NCBI GenBank assembly: GCA_029881035.1
Contig: JAOUNI010000007.1
Coordinates: 1-64,000 of the forward strand
Reading direction: 5' to 3'
Length of the DNA stretch: 64,000 bases
DNA from: Gammaproteobacteria bacterium
GTDB taxonomy: Bacteria > Pseudomonadota > Gammaproteobacteria > SZUA-229
Below, piece after piece: positions 1 through 9,364 of the stretch. Under the pieces are notes generated by a model. That model did no database searches. It worked only from the letters and a program-made list of their open reading frames with translations, and had not been told where the DNA came from. Every line of letters begins with the position of its first letter. Position 1 is the stretch's first letter. The position numbers were made by a program, and so were the translations under genes.

Positions 1-1635
1 CTTGTATTCCACTTTACCTTCGGCCAGGCCGCGATCACCGATCACCACACGATGTGGAATGCCGATCAGGTCAAGATCGGCGAGCATAGAACCGAGACGT
101 GCATTTTGATCGTAGAGCAGTACGTCCAGTCCGGCAGCGGTAAGTTCGTCGTGAAGTTTAATCGCGGCTTCGCGTACTGCATCCGATTTCTGGAAATTGA
201 TCGGGGCGATAGCCACATCAAAAGGTGCAATGCTCTGTGGCCAGATGATGCCGTTGTCATCGTGGTTTTGCTCGATGGCGGCGGCGACCACGCGGGTGAC
301 ACCGATGCCGTAACAGCCCATGGTCATGGTCACGCTTTTACCGTTTTCATCGAGTACGTTGGCATTCATCGCGGCGGAATATTTTTCACCAAGCTGGAAA
401 ATATGGCCAACTTCGATGCCACGAACGATGGACAGTGTGCCTTTGCCATCGGGGCTGGCATCGCCATCAACGACGTTGCGCAAATCGGCGGCGGTGGCCA
501 GAGGCAGGTCGCGTTCCCAGTTGACGCCGGTAAGGTGTTGGCCATCTTGATTGGCGCCGCAGACAAAATCGGCGAGCTGTAGCGCAGCATGGTCAGCGAT
601 GATGGTCACTTTCAAACCGACCGGACCAATCGACCCCGGCTCACAGTTGGCGACGGCTTTGACCTGGGCTTCGCTGGCAAAACATAAAGGTGAAGCCACC
701 GCGGGTTGATGTTCGGCTTTGATTTCGTTGAGCTCGTGATCGCCGCGTAACACCAGGGCAACCACGCTGTTTTTTTCGCTGCCGGCAACCAGTAGTGTTT
801 TTAGACATTGTGAGGCATCGACATTGAGGAATTTTGAAACTTCTTCGATACTGTGCTGATTCGGTGTCTCCACCGTTTTCATTTCACTGCTCGCTGCCGG
901 GCGCGCTTCGCTGCCGGGCAAGGTCTCTGCTTTTTCTATATTGGCCGCGTAATCACTTTCGTTAGAAACGGCGAGGGCGTCTTCACCAGAATCGGCCAGT
1001 ACGTGAAATTCGTGTGAGCTGTTGCCGCCGATAGCACCACTGTCTGCCATGACTGCGCGGAATTTCAGATTCAGGCGAGTGAAAATGTCGGTGTAGGTCT
1101 GGTACATCACCTCGTAGGTTTGCTGTAGTGAGTCTTGATTAAGGTGAAACGAATAAGCATCTTTCATCAAAAATTCACGTGAGCGCATGACACCAAAACG
1201 CGGCCGAACTTCATCGCGGAATTTGGTCTGGATCTGGTAGTAATTGATCGGCAGTTGTTTGTAGCTGCTGAGTTCGCGCCGCGCCAGATCGGTGATAATT
1301 TCTTCATGCGTCGGGCCATAACAGAATTCACGGCTATGGCGGTCGTTGAAGCGCAGCAGTTCGGGGCCGTATTGTTCCCAGCGACCGGATTCCTGCCACA
1401 ACTCGGCGGGCTGCACGGTTGGCATCAGTACTTCCAGGCCGCCACTTTTGTTCATTTCTTCGCGCACGATGTTTTCGACTTTACGCAGTACGCGCACGCC
1501 CAGCGGCAACCAGCTGTAGAGGCCGGAGGCCAGTCGGCGGATCAGGCCGGCGCGCAGCATCAGGCGATGGCTGGTGATTTCAGCATCGGCAGGAGTTTCT
1601 TTCAGGGTGTTAATGGGGAATTTTGATAAGTACAT
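1..1635 (-). CDS. proS: Prolyl-tRNA synthetase, 3' end cut by window edge
   Basis: ProRS attaches proline to tRNA-Pro in the cytoplasm. The ORF track missed this gene because its stop lies outside the window; I read it from the reverse complement. The start [13 protein letters not shown] is at 1635 and the frame stays open to base 1, giving 545 residues of a family usually about 570 long. Visible are the class II motif 2 region ([21 protein letters not shown]), a long insertion matching the bacterial-type editing domain at about residues 220-390, the motif 3 region [10 protein letters not shown], and the anticodon-binding domain ending in [17 protein letters not shown]. Only about 25 C-terminal residues should be missing. 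The gene is divergent from the DUF4105 gene. The plus-strand ORFs listed over it are shadows. Confidence 0.97.
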   Translation of the reverse strand, partial: MYLSKFPINTLKETPADAEITSHRLMLRAGLIRRLASGLYSWLPLGVRVLRKVENIVREEMNKSGGLEVLMPTVQPAELWQESGRWEQYGPELLRFNDRHSREFCYGPTHEEIITDLARRELSSYKQLPINYYQIQTKFRDEVRPRFGVMRSREFLMKDAYSFHLNQDSLQQTYEVMYQTYTDIFTRLNLKFRAVMADSGAIGGNSSHEFHVLADSGEDALAVSNESDYAANIEKAETLPGSEARPAASSEMKTVETPNQHSIEEVSKFLNVDASQCLKTLLVAGSEKNSVVALVLRGDHELNEIKAEHQPAVASPLCFASEAQVKAVANCEPGSIGPVGLKVTIIADHAALQLADFVCGANQDGQHLTGVNWERDLPLATAADLRNVVDGDASPDGKGTLSIVRGIEVGHIFQLGEKYSAAMNANVLDENGKSVTMTMGCYGIGVTRVVAAAIEQNHDDNGIIWPQSIAPFDVAIAPINFQKSDAVREAAIKLHDELTAAGLDVLLYDQNARLGSMLADLDLIGIPHRVVIGDRGLAEGKVEYK

Positions 1636-1750
1636 GGAAATTGTCGACTCAACTTGGTATCGTGAGGTCGCATTTTACGAGGGCAGCGGGTTTGAGTACA
1701 GTCGGCATGAGTGATTTCCTTAATATATACGATACTTTTGATCATATCTA

Positions 1751-3622
1751 ATGCGTCGACTGTGGCTGTTTTTTATTCTGGTTTTTTCTTCACCTTGCGG
1801 GTTGGGTGCGCAACCATTTGCGCCCTCCATAGAGCCTGCGCGTCTGGCTGAGTTAGCTCAGCAGCCTGCATGGCTGGCTTTGCTGCATTACAAACGTGTG
1901 GCCATTACGGGACAGCTGCGCAGCCAGGCGGATGACCCGCGATTCTTTTATGCAGAGCAGGGTAAGACCCAGCCACAGGCCGAGCTGGAAGCGACTGTTC
2001 AGGCGATGTTATTGCCGGCAAAAAGCGGGCATGCACAGTGCCTGTTTCCAGCACGCTGGTTCTGGTTGAAGCAGCAGCTCAATCTTTCCTCAGGTTATGA
2101 CGTCGCCTGTCCAAAGCTGGAGGCCTGGATGAAACGGGCTGAGGCAGAACGACTGACGCTGGTTTTTCCGGCTATGTATCTGGGTAATCCCGGTTCCAGT
2201 TTTGGTCATACTTTTTTGCGTTTTGATGGTGATGATTCGGTGATGTTGTCGCAGGCGCTGAATTACGCGGCAGAGAATGATCCTGATGATGGCATGATCG
2301 CCTATGTCTATAACGGTGTGTTTGGCGGTTACACTGGCGTGTTTCGAATCCGCCATTATTTTGAAACCGTGCAGGTTTACAGCGATATCGAAAACCGCGA
2401 TATCTGGGAGTACCAGCTGGATTATTCAGCGGAAGAAATTCGTCAGTTGGCCCGGCATGTCTGGGAAGTCACGGATATTGATTTCGATTATTTTTTCTTC
2501 GGCGAAAATTGCTCCTATCGGCTGTTGTCCTTACTGGATGCCGCTAAACCTGAAGGCGCATTAACTTTTGATAATGCTTTTCCACTGTACGCAATTCCGG
2601 TTGATACTGTGCGTGCCCTGGAAGAAAAAAATCTGGTCGTTAAAAAACAATATCGTCCTTCACTGGCCAGCAAAATAAAAGCAGGCATGGAAATGCTCAC
2701 CGGTCAGGAGCGAGAGCTGGTGATCCGGTTGGCGGAAGGTGAGATTACGGCTGAAAATGCCATATCAAGTGCTGATAAAAAAATAGAGATACTGGAACAG
2801 GCCTACAATTTACTGCAGTTTAGAGATCAGGCTAAGGTTGAATACGCTGAGGAAATATTGACTGCTCGGAGTCGATTGACGGCTGAAGATCAGGTTATTT
2901 CGGAGCTGTCTGCTAATCAACCTGAGCCGCCTGAATCTGGTCATGCTTCGGCCAGGTTTGCTTACGGTGGTGGCCAGCAAAGTAGTTTGCAGAGCGATCA
3001 GTCATTTGTCGATTTTAAAATACGTATGGCATTTCATGATCTGGTCGATGCGCCCCTGGGTTATGCACCGGGTTCAGCTATCAACGTGATGGAGTCGCAT
3101 ATTCGCTGGTTGCCTGAAGAAGACGTAGTGCGGCTTGAAAGCCTGCATTTTTTTAATATCATCTCTTTAAATCCGGTGAGTGGCTGGGCTATGCCATTGT
3201 CGTGGCAACTCGATGTTAGTTTGCAACGACTGGCAATAACAACGGTTGATTCTGATTTGGTTTTTATTGTTGAAGGCGGCGGCGGTGTTAGCAGGCGACT
3301 GGCTAATACCACGATGTTTGCTATGGCCATGGTTGAGGCGGATGTTTCTGGTGATTATAAACAGGATTACAGTCTGCAGGCTGGGGGCCAGGTAGGTGCA
3401 TCTGTATTATTTGGTTCAGGTCAATTGTTATTGCTGGCGGAAAACAGGAATTCGGTATCGGGTTTTGAGAGTGATAGAGCTAGAGTTTCTACGGAATTGC
3501 AGTTTAATCTGGACAGGAATCTGGGTTTAAGATTCGGTTATCAAAAAAATCGATATGAGCTTTCTGATAACACGAGCTGGTTTGATGAAGAATGGTTTGT
3601 CAGGGTTCAGCAGTATTTTTGA
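1751..3622 (+). CDS. DUF4105-type (Lnb N-terminal-like) exported protein
   Basis: A 623-residue protein with a signal peptide (hydrophobic residues 5-20, cleavage probably after GLGA). Residues of about 130-290 resemble the DUF4105 / Lnb N-terminal periplasmic domain, with NPGSSFGHTFLRF and a later FFFGENCSYRL segment; these conserved His and Cys positions suggest a cysteine-peptidase-like papain/NlpC-type fold. The last 220 residues look like an alternating beta-strand region ending in an aromatic (VQQYF), as in an outer-membrane barrel. The function is not established for the family. No clear Shine-Dalgarno precedes the ATG, but the signal peptide supports this start. It stands alone, divergent from proS. 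Confidence 0.8.
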   Translation: MRRLWLFFILVFSSPCGLGAQPFAPSIEPARLAELAQQPAWLALLHYKRVAITGQLRSQADDPRFFYAEQGKTQPQAELEATVQAMLLPAKSGHAQCLFPARWFWLKQQLNLSSGYDVACPKLEAWMKRAEAERLTLVFPAMYLGNPGSSFGHTFLRFDGDDSVMLSQALNYAAENDPDDGMIAYVYNGVFGGYTGVFRIRHYFETVQVYSDIENRDIWEYQLDYSAEEIRQLARHVWEVTDIDFDYFFFGENCSYRLLSLLDAAKPEGALTFDNAFPLYAIPVDTVRALEEKNLVVKKQYRPSLASKIKAGMEMLTGQERELVIRLAEGEITAENAISSADKKIEILEQAYNLLQFRDQAKVEYAEEILTARSRLTAEDQVISELSANQPEPPESGHASARFAYGGGQQSSLQSDQSFVDFKIRMAFHDLVDAPLGYAPGSAINVMESHIRWLPEEDVVRLESLHFFNIISLNPVSGWAMPLSWQLDVSLQRLAITTVDSDLVFIVEGGGGVSRRLANTTMFAMAMVEADVSGDYKQDYSLQAGGQVGASVLFGSGQLLLLAENRNSVSGFESDRARVSTELQFNLDRNLGLRFGYQKNRYELSDNTSWFDEEWFVRVQQYF

Positions 3623-3647
3623 CAGAGTGATATTTTTTGAAGCAGAG

Positions 3648-3986
3648 TTAAAAAGTACTGCTATCCCAACCCCACATATGTCTTTCAGGATTGCTAAATT
3701 CAATATAAATACGTGCGGGCGCAATGTTCAATGTGTTCTGGATAAAGCCGCATAAGTGATTAGAATAATCGGCCGTTTTTGATTCATCCAGCCCCAGGCT
3801 TTTCAGTTTGAGGTGGGCAGTGTTGGTATCATTGCCACCAAATAACATGGAAGTTTCGGCGTTAATGATCACCATGACATAACTTTCCGGTTTGCCCAGC
3901 ATACCTGCCACAATTCGGGAAGCATCTTTGGCAAGAGCGGTGCTGTCCTTGATGCTGACATTGGTATTGATTTGTAATAATGGCAT
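3648..3986 (-). CDS. MIF/phenylpyruvate tautomerase-like protein
   Basis: A 112-residue protein of the macrophage migration inhibitory factor branch of the tautomerase superfamily, close to the usual length of about 115. Met is followed by Pro (MPLLQINTNV), so removal of Met exposes the catalytic N-terminal proline. The middle contains KPESYVMVIINAE, matching the family's conserved strand, and the tail has ARIYIEFSNPERHMWGWDSSTF-like residues typical of MIF C-termini. GAGG lies about 9 bases before the start. The physiological substrate in bacteria is unknown. It lies between the DUF4105 gene (convergent) and the DUF4124 gene on the same strand. Confidence 0.85.
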   Translation of the reverse strand: MPLLQINTNVSIKDSTALAKDASRIVAGMLGKPESYVMVIINAETSMLFGGNDTNTAHLKLKSLGLDESKTADYSNHLCGFIQNTLNIAPARIYIEFSNPERHMWGWDSSTF

Positions 3987-4017
3987 TTTATTAATCCTCG
4001 TTATTTAGCCAAAACGG

Positions 4018-4443
4018 TTATTTGCAGTATTTACTGATGTTGGCCTTAATTTTGTCTAAACGTTGATTGCGAGCCTCGGCGCTCAGTTTTTTCACTTCAC
4101 CTTTATCATCCTTTTCATGGATTTCCTTGTTCTTACCGACGGTTTGCAGGCGCTTGCGCTCGCTGGCGCAATAAGCAACACGTTCTTTTTTAGCTTTATC
4201 GTCCTCTGTCATATCGGTCGCATCAGCTTCATCGGTCTCCTCAGTTTTCTCTGCTTTTTCGGGGCTGGTGGCGGGTTCCGGAACATGTAGTTTCATTTTT
4301 TCAGCCTGTGCATCCTCCGGGCGTTCGCTACCATAATGGATTTTTCCATTTTCATCGGTCCATTTGTAGATACCGGCACTTACAGCTGCAGGAGAGATGA
4401 CGAGCGCAAGTATTAACGTTGCGAGTATTTGTTTAAGATGCAT
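4018..4443 (-). CDS. DUF4124 domain exported protein
   Basis: A protein of about 141 residues with a signal peptide (MHLKQILATLILALVIS, cleavage near VSA) followed by the DUF4124 signature GIYKWTDENGKIHYGSE. The rest is Lys/Glu-rich and probably coiled-coil. I chose the start at 4443, not the track's 4506, because AGAGG sits just upstream and the signal peptide begins there; the longer form would bury it behind 21 polar residues. DUF4124 proteins are common in gammaproteobacterial envelopes and have no defined activity. Confidence 0.8.
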   Translation of the reverse strand: MHLKQILATLILALVISPAAVSAGIYKWTDENGKIHYGSERPEDAQAEKMKLHVPEPATSPEKAEKTEETDEADATDMTEDDKAKKERVAYCASERKRLQTVGKNKEIHEKDDKGEVKKLSAEARNQRLDKIKANISKYCK

Positions 4444-4559
4444 AGGCCCTCTGGTACTGAAGTAAGTAGAGATATCATTAGATTTTTTCATGGTTTTCCG
4501 CTCCATTTGAATGTTACTATAAGTAAAACTTATCAGGCTAAAAAGGCTATCTTATAATA

Positions 4560-5453
4560 ATGGCAGATCGCAGATTAAAAATATTTCATACGGTTGCACG
4601 GCTGCTAAATTTTACCAAAGCCGCCGAAGAGTTGCATATGACGCAACCTGCCGTAACTTTTCAGATTCGGCAGCTTGAAGAGCAGTTTAACACCCGTTTA
4701 TTTGACCGTACTCATAATAAAGTATCCCTGACAGAGGTTGGCAATCAGGTCTTTGAGTATGCCGAGCGCATCCTTAAGTTGTACGAAGACATGACCCGAA
4801 GTATCACCGATATGACCGGGGATGTTAGTGGCGGTGTGTCGTTAGGAGCCAGCACCACGATTGCGGAATACATGTTGCCGCTGATGATAGGTGAGTTCAA
4901 GGGGAAATACCCTGATGTGATGATCAGCCTGAAAGAAGCCAATACCGAAGACATTGTTTCCATGGTGGAAAACAATGTTATCGACATCGGCATTGTTGAG
5001 GGTTATGTGAATAACAAGAACCTGGTCGTGGAAGAATGCAAGATGGATCAGCTGGTGGTGATTATGCCTAATAATCATCCCCTGGCTGATCAGGATGAAA
5101 TCCATGTAAAGGAGCTGGTGGCGCACCCGTTTATCGGCCGCGAGCACGGCTCGGGTACACAGGAAGTGATCACCAAATATATCGAACAACACGGTGACCA
5201 TGATTTGTTAGATGTATGTTTTGAGCTGAGCAGTCCCGAGGCCATCAAAGGTGCTGTTGAGGCGGGTATGGGTATTTCCATTGTCTCTAGAGCCACTATT
5301 CTGAAAGAATTACGTCTGGGTTCACTGACGGCGGTGAATCTATCGCCCAGGCTGGAGCGGCCTTTTTCCTTTGTGCGTCAGCGTTATAAGTTTAAATCGC
5401 GGGCGGCGGATGAGTTGTTAATTTTTGCCCAGGAATTTTGCAAGAAAGTGTGA
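4560..5453 (+). CDS. LysR-family transcriptional regulator
   Basis: A 297-residue regulator. The N-terminal winged helix-turn-helix (residues 1-60, NFTKAAEELHMTQPAVTFQI) is typical LysR, followed by the linker helix and a periplasmic-binding-like effector domain. The N-terminus strongly resembles the YeiE / selenium-metabolism-associated LysR branch, but the effector cannot be read from sequence. The gene is divergent from the DUF4124 gene with about 115 bases between starts, and overlaps the neighbourhood of the next small orphan gene, which may be co-transcribed. Confidence 0.9.
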   Translation: MADRRLKIFHTVARLLNFTKAAEELHMTQPAVTFQIRQLEEQFNTRLFDRTHNKVSLTEVGNQVFEYAERILKLYEDMTRSITDMTGDVSGGVSLGASTTIAEYMLPLMIGEFKGKYPDVMISLKEANTEDIVSMVENNVIDIGIVEGYVNNKNLVVEECKMDQLVVIMPNNHPLADQDEIHVKELVAHPFIGREHGSGTQEVITKYIEQHGDHDLLDVCFELSSPEAIKGAVEAGMGISIVSRATILKELRLGSLTAVNLSPRLERPFSFVRQRYKFKSRAADELLIFAQEFCKKV

Positions 5454-5461
5454 ATAGTCTT

Positions 5462-5812
5462 ATGAGTCGTAAAACGAAGTCCCTGATCGATATTTTTGAA
5501 ACGTTAAATGAGGAGCGACAAACTAGCGTACTTGAGTTTGCCGAGTTTTTACAATCTAAAGGCAATCTGGTTATTAAAGAAATAGCTGAACCGGTTGATA
5601 TACCAAGGCCAGAAAAGGAGACGGTGGTTGGTGCAATAAAACGATTGAAACAAACTTACCCGATGATCGATAGCATGAAAGTATTTTCTTCTGCTTCGGA
5701 GTTGATGACTGATCACATGGTGAAAGGTCGGGATGCCGTCGAAGTTATTGATGAAATGGAAAAAATATTCGAGAATTTTTATTCAAAAATCCTTAAAGAC
5801 ATGGAGCATTAA
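5462..5812 (+). CDS. Small hypothetical protein downstream of LysR gene
   Basis: A protein of about 116 residues that I do not recognise. The start MSRKTKSL at 5462 lies 8 bases after the LysR stop; the track's start at 5438 lies inside the LysR gene. The protein is acidic and helical with no signal peptide or membrane segment: an N-terminal helix (LIDIFETLNEERQTSVLEFA) resembles short helical motifs of antitoxin-like or DUF2281-like proteins, followed by a proline-rich hinge and two helices. No toxin-like partner is next to it, so I do not call it an antitoxin. It may be a small regulator co-transcribed with the LysR gene. Confidence 0.6.
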   Translation: MSRKTKSLIDIFETLNEERQTSVLEFAEFLQSKGNLVIKEIAEPVDIPRPEKETVVGAIKRLKQTYPMIDSMKVFSSASELMTDHMVKGRDAVEVIDEMEKIFENFYSKILKDMEH

Positions 5813-5819
5813 ACAAATT

Positions 5820-5850
5820 TAAGAAGCACTGCTAAAAAGTGCTGAAATCT
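5820..5850. terminator. Weak hairpin between convergent genes
   Basis: The inverted repeat AGCACT ... AGTGCT with a loop of about 7 bases lies between the small orphan (+) and the GGDEF gene (-). There is no long T tract on either strand, so it is at best a weak bidirectional terminator. Confidence 0.35.
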
Positions 5851-5864
5851 AGTGGTGATGCTGT

Positions 5865-6665
5865 CTAAATACGTTCAACCTTGTTTCGTCCGCTGTTTTT
5901 GGCTTTGTACATGGCTTCGTCAACACGTTTTATAAGTGATTCGGTGGTATCTCCTTCATTTAAATGAGTAACACCAAAGCTAGCAGTAAAAGTATCTATT
6001 TTTTTTACTTTAGTTTCTTCAATTATTTTTCTTAGCTTTTCTGCGACTGATGATGCGTTTTCAATATTAGAGTTGGGCATCAGAATCATAAATTCTTCTC
6101 CACCCCAGCGGGCAAACATGTCAACTTCACGAAGATTGTTATTTATTTTTTCGGAGAAAACTTTTAATGCATTATCACCTACATCGTGCCCGAAGGTGTC
6201 GTTAATTTTTTTAAAATGATCGATATCACACATGATGATAGATAAGTTGGTTTTGTAACGTTTACTACGTTCAATTTCTGACGCTAATAGCTCATTGAAT
6301 TTTCGTCGGTTGTAGATGGATGTGAGTGGATCGGTGGTTGATAGTTCTTCAAGTTCCTTGATGGCCTGTTTTCGTTCAGTGTTTTCGACTTTTAATTCAT
6401 TGATTGTTTCTTCAAGGCGATCATGATATTTCTTGAGTTCAATGGTCATGTTGTGAATGATGACGAGTAGCCGTTCTGTATAGGCTGCGAAAATCAGGAA
6501 AAGCAGAACAACGAACGTGCGCATCCAGATTTCTTCGCCTCTGGGGCTGAAGCAGCTCTGTAGAAAAGTGATGCCTTGTTCAGAAAATAGTGAGTAAATA
6601 AAAGCGTCTACGATCCAGAAAACGATCGCAAGCAAAAGACCAAGAATGGTTATTTTATTTTGCAT
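5865..6665 (-). CDS. Membrane-anchored GGDEF diguanylate cyclase
   Basis: A 266-residue protein that should make cyclic di-GMP from two GTP. Two transmembrane helices (about residues 7-27 and 47-67) lead into a coiled coil (about 70-110), which is the usual dimer-forming stalk. The GGDEF domain starts at TDPLTSIYNRRKF. The active-site motif RWGGEEF is intact, and an RxxD inhibitory site (REVD) lies five residues before it, so product inhibition is expected. The loop between the helices is short, so no large periplasmic sensor is present. The PilZ gene about 1.3 kb away could be a c-di-GMP receptor, but no direct link is visible. Confidence 0.92.
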   Translation of the reverse strand: MQNKITILGLLLAIVFWIVDAFIYSLFSEQGITFLQSCFSPRGEEIWMRTFVVLLFLIFAAYTERLLVIIHNMTIELKKYHDRLEETINELKVENTERKQAIKELEELSTTDPLTSIYNRRKFNELLASEIERSKRYKTNLSIIMCDIDHFKKINDTFGHDVGDNALKVFSEKINNNLREVDMFARWGGEEFMILMPNSNIENASSVAEKLRKIIEETKVKKIDTFTASFGVTHLNEGDTTESLIKRVDEAMYKAKNSGRNKVERI

Positions 6666-6818
6666 GGCAGTTTCATTCTAATGCCTGAGCAGCAGGATGT
6701 AACCATTTGTTGCGAGAATATGTCATCAATCTAATATCATCCTTATATTCTGATGTACCTGGATTATAGTAACAAATAGATGTATAAGTGTTTGTTTGAT
6801 TAAAGAAAAATGGAGATT

Positions 6819-7280
6819 TTAAAGTTCTTTTATGGCCGCCAGTACTGCTTCGACGTGGTTCTTAACACTAACTTTGCGCCACTCTTGTCTGAGAATACCG
6901 TCTTCATCGATAAGAAAGGTACTGCGCTCAATACCCATAACCTGTTTGCCGTACATATTTTTCATTTTGATGACATCAAACTGGGTGCAGAGCTTTTCAT
7001 CTGCATCGGATAATAAATCGAAATTAAACTGTTGTTTTTTCTTAAAATTTTCATGTGATTTTATACTGTCTCGGGAGACGCCCAGAATGACTGTATTTTG
7101 ACGGGTAAATTGCCCTTTGGCATCACGGAAGTTCTGGCCTTCTGTAGTGCAGCCGGGTGTGCTGTCTCTGGGATAAAAATACAAGAGGACTTTTTTCCCT
7201 TTGTAGTCAGCCAGACTGATGGTTTTATCACCAGTTGCAGCGATGCTGAAGTTTTTAACTTTTTTCCCAATGCTCACCAT
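6819..7280 (-). CDS. bcp: Thioredoxin-dependent peroxiredoxin (Bcp/PrxQ)
   Basis: A protein of about 153 residues that reduces peroxides using thioredoxin. The peroxidatic cysteine is in PRDSTPGCTTEGQ. The PrxQ-type resolving cysteine five residues later is absent here (an Asn/Phe lies there), so it may be a one-Cys type or use another cysteine. I chose the start MVSIGKKVKNFS at 7280, which matches the family N-terminus; the longer track ORF adds 16 residues overlapping gcvR. It follows gcvR on the same strand, the same gcvR-bcp order seen in many gammaproteobacteria. Confidence 0.92.
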   Translation of the reverse strand: MVSIGKKVKNFSIAATGDKTISLADYKGKKVLLYFYPRDSTPGCTTEGQNFRDAKGQFTRQNTVILGVSRDSIKSHENFKKKQQFNFDLLSDADEKLCTQFDVIKMKNMYGKQVMGIERSTFLIDEDGILRQEWRKVSVKNHVEAVLAAIKEL

Positions 7281-7302
7281 GAGACTGTCCAGAATATTGT
7301 TA

Positions 7303-7830
7303 TTAATCGGTGGCGGATATCTTTGCATCCAGGTTTAATTCATCGCACATATTAAAAAATTCTTCACGTAAACCGGAAATACTGGTTTCAGCTGGAATAC
7401 CAATGGTCATATACAGGGAAAACATGGGTGTGCCAGTATGTGGTGCGGCATAACGATCGGTTTCAAGGTCAACAATATTAATCTGCCGGCTGGAGAAGAA
7501 ACTGGCCAGTTTGTGTACGATGCCAGGATAATCAATAGATAACACTTCTACATCGTATGGAATGAGTGTCTGCGACGGAGCCTTTGTTTCGGTGGTCTTT
7601 ACCGTTAGCATCATATTTAAGGCGGACTCGGCTTCCTGCTTGGTGTCGATAAAGTGATTAATGGCCTGTTCACTGCCGGTGACCAGGAGCAGGATGGCAA
7701 ATTCACCACCCAGTATGCTCATGCGACTATCTTCAATATTAAGCTGGTGTGTGAGCAGGGTATTACTTAGCTCATTTACAATTCCGGGACGGTCTTCACC
7801 TAGTGCGGTGATAACAAGTTTTTGGCTCAT
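7303..7830 (-). CDS. gcvR: GcvR-like ACT-domain regulator
   Basis: A 175-residue protein with two ACT domains: one begins at KLVITALGEDRPGIVNELS and the second near DVEVLSIDYPGIVHKLASFF, both with the glycine-containing ligand loop (GEDRPGI, YPGIV). In Escherichia coli GcvR represses the glycine cleavage operon by binding GcvA. No gcv genes are in the window, so the target is inferred by family only. It is upstream of bcp, probably in one transcript. Confidence 0.88.
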   Translation of the reverse strand: MSQKLVITALGEDRPGIVNELSNTLLTHQLNIEDSRMSILGGEFAILLLVTGSEQAINHFIDTKQEAESALNMMLTVKTTETKAPSQTLIPYDVEVLSIDYPGIVHKLASFFSSRQINIVDLETDRYAAPHTGTPMFSLYMTIGIPAETSISGLREEFFNMCDELNLDAKISATD

Positions 7831-7954
7831 AGTTTTTCGTCTGTAAAAAATGAAAAGAATAAAACGGTGCGAATAGCACGGAGTCTAAACAATGTTTGAC
7901 CGGAAAAACAGGGACGAGGGGTCGGGCTGTTATCTTTTGTTGATCTGTGTTGAC

Positions 7955-8350
7955 TTAGCCGAGTTGAGAGAGCTCGCGATTAATCAGGTCAGCATCTTTA
8001 AGATTTAGTTCCAGCAGGCGTCGTAGATGTTGAAGGCTTTCGATATCGATGTTGATATATTGCAGGCCCCAGCGGTCATCATCTGTACGTTTGATTCTGA
8101 CGCGGGCATTGATAATGATGTCATCAGCCAGAAAAAGTGCCAGAGCACAGGGATTATTGGGATTAATGTTGATATTGCTAGGTGGCTCAACCAACATGCC
8201 TTTAAGAGAAATATCCAGCAAATTGCAGGTCCATTCTTCATCGCCGCTTTGCATCAGAACTTCGGCATTGAATGGGGCGCGGATGTTAAGACGTCGCTCT
8301 TTATCACTATTTATGTATTTTTCTGTGTTCATGCAGCTGAGTATAGACAT
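7955..8350 (-). CDS. PilZ domain protein
   Basis: A 131-residue single-domain protein. ERRLNIRAPFNAEV supplies the RxxxR-type arginine motif and LLDISLKGMLVEP the (D/N)xSxxG motif, which together bind c-di-GMP. GAGG seven bases upstream supports the start at MSILSC (8350). No second domain is present, so it probably acts by binding a partner. It is encoded divergently from dapA. Confidence 0.88.
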   Translation of the reverse strand: MSILSCMNTEKYINSDKERRLNIRAPFNAEVLMQSGDEEWTCNLLDISLKGMLVEPPSNININPNNPCALALFLADDIIINARVRIKRTDDDRWGLQYINIDIESLQHLRRLLELNLKDADLINRELSQLG

Positions 8351-8488
8351 TAATCCTCGTTCATCCAGAAATATGGCATGTTATTTATTGAAATTAGAGG
8401 GAAAAGTTGCTTAACTGTGCGCCCTGTTTCTGTCTTATCAAAGACGGTGAAAACACCCTAAATTTCGAACTGTGTCTTCGGGAGAGTT

Positions 8489-9364
8489 ATGTTTCGTGGA
8501 AGTATGGTGGCATTGGTTACGCCAATGTTTGCTGATGAAAGTGTTGATTACGATAGTCTGGCTGCACTGGTCGAATTTCATGTGAAAAATGGCACCTCAG
8601 CGATTATTTCTATGGGTACCACAGGTGAATCCGCTACGCTGGAGATGGATGAACACTGTGAAGTGATCCGCCGTACCGTTGAAATGGTCAGGGGTCGTAT
8701 TTCTGTGATTGCAGGAACCGGTGCTAATTCTACCCGCGAAGCCATTCAGCTGACGCAGTGCGCGCGTGATGCCGGTGCCGATGCCTGTTTGCTGGTAACA
8801 CCTTATTATAATAAGCCCACTCAGGAAGGCCTGTATCTGCATCATAAAAAAATAGCCGAGACGGTCGATATTCCACAAATACTCTATAACGTACCAGGGC
8901 GGACAGCCTGTGATATGTTGCCGGATACGGTGGCACGTTTGTCGCTGATTCCAAATATCATCGGTATTAAAGAAGCCACCGGCGATTTGAACCGATTGAA
9001 AGAAATACAGTCGAAGGTAGCGGATGATTTTGAGATCTACAGCGGTGATGATGAAACCGGTACTGAGTTTATGCTGCAAGGCGGTCATGGCGTGATATCG
9101 GTGACCACGAATGTGGCGCCTAAAGCCATGTCTGAAATGTGCGCGGCTGCACTGGCGGGTGACCGTGAGAAAGCCGAGGCCATAAATGCGCCGCTACGGG
9201 GTTTGCACAAAAACCTGTTTCTTGAAGCTAATCCTATCCCTGTTAAATGGGCGCTGGCTGAAATGGGTAAAATACCTACAGGTATACGTCTGCCGCTGAC
9301 TCCTTTAAGTGAGCAATATCATCAGCCTTTACGTGATGCGATGAAACAAGCTGGAATTCTTTGA
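8489..9364 (+). CDS. dapA: 4-hydroxy-tetrahydrodipicolinate synthase
   Basis: DapA condenses pyruvate with aspartate semialdehyde, the first committed step to diaminopimelate and lysine. The 291-residue length is typical. Visible are the substrate-binding loop MGTTGESATL, the catalytic tyrosine in LYNVPGRTACDM and the Schiff-base lysine in IIGIKEATGDL. A GGGAGAG ribosome-binding site precedes the ATG. The stop overlaps the bamC start (TGATG), the conserved dapA-bamC order of gammaproteobacteria. Confidence 0.98.
   Translation: MFRGSMVALVTPMFADESVDYDSLAALVEFHVKNGTSAIISMGTTGESATLEMDEHCEVIRRTVEMVRGRISVIAGTGANSTREAIQLTQCARDAGADACLLVTPYYNKPTQEGLYLHHKKIAETVDIPQILYNVPGRTACDMLPDTVARLSLIPNIIGIKEATGDLNRLKEIQSKVADDFEIYSGDDETGTEFMLQGGHGVISVTTNVAPKAMSEMCAAALAGDREKAEAINAPLRGLHKNLFLEANPIPVKWALAEMGKIPTGIRLPLTPLSEQYHQPLRDAMKQAGIL

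Noticed and set aside
52-1626. Plus-strand ORFs of up to 176 residues over 1-1630
   Set aside because: They are antisense shadows of proS, which reads through on the minus strand with clear class II synthetase motifs.
5438-5812. A toxin-antitoxin pair with the small orphan
   Set aside because: There is no partner toxin gene and the neighbour is a LysR regulator.
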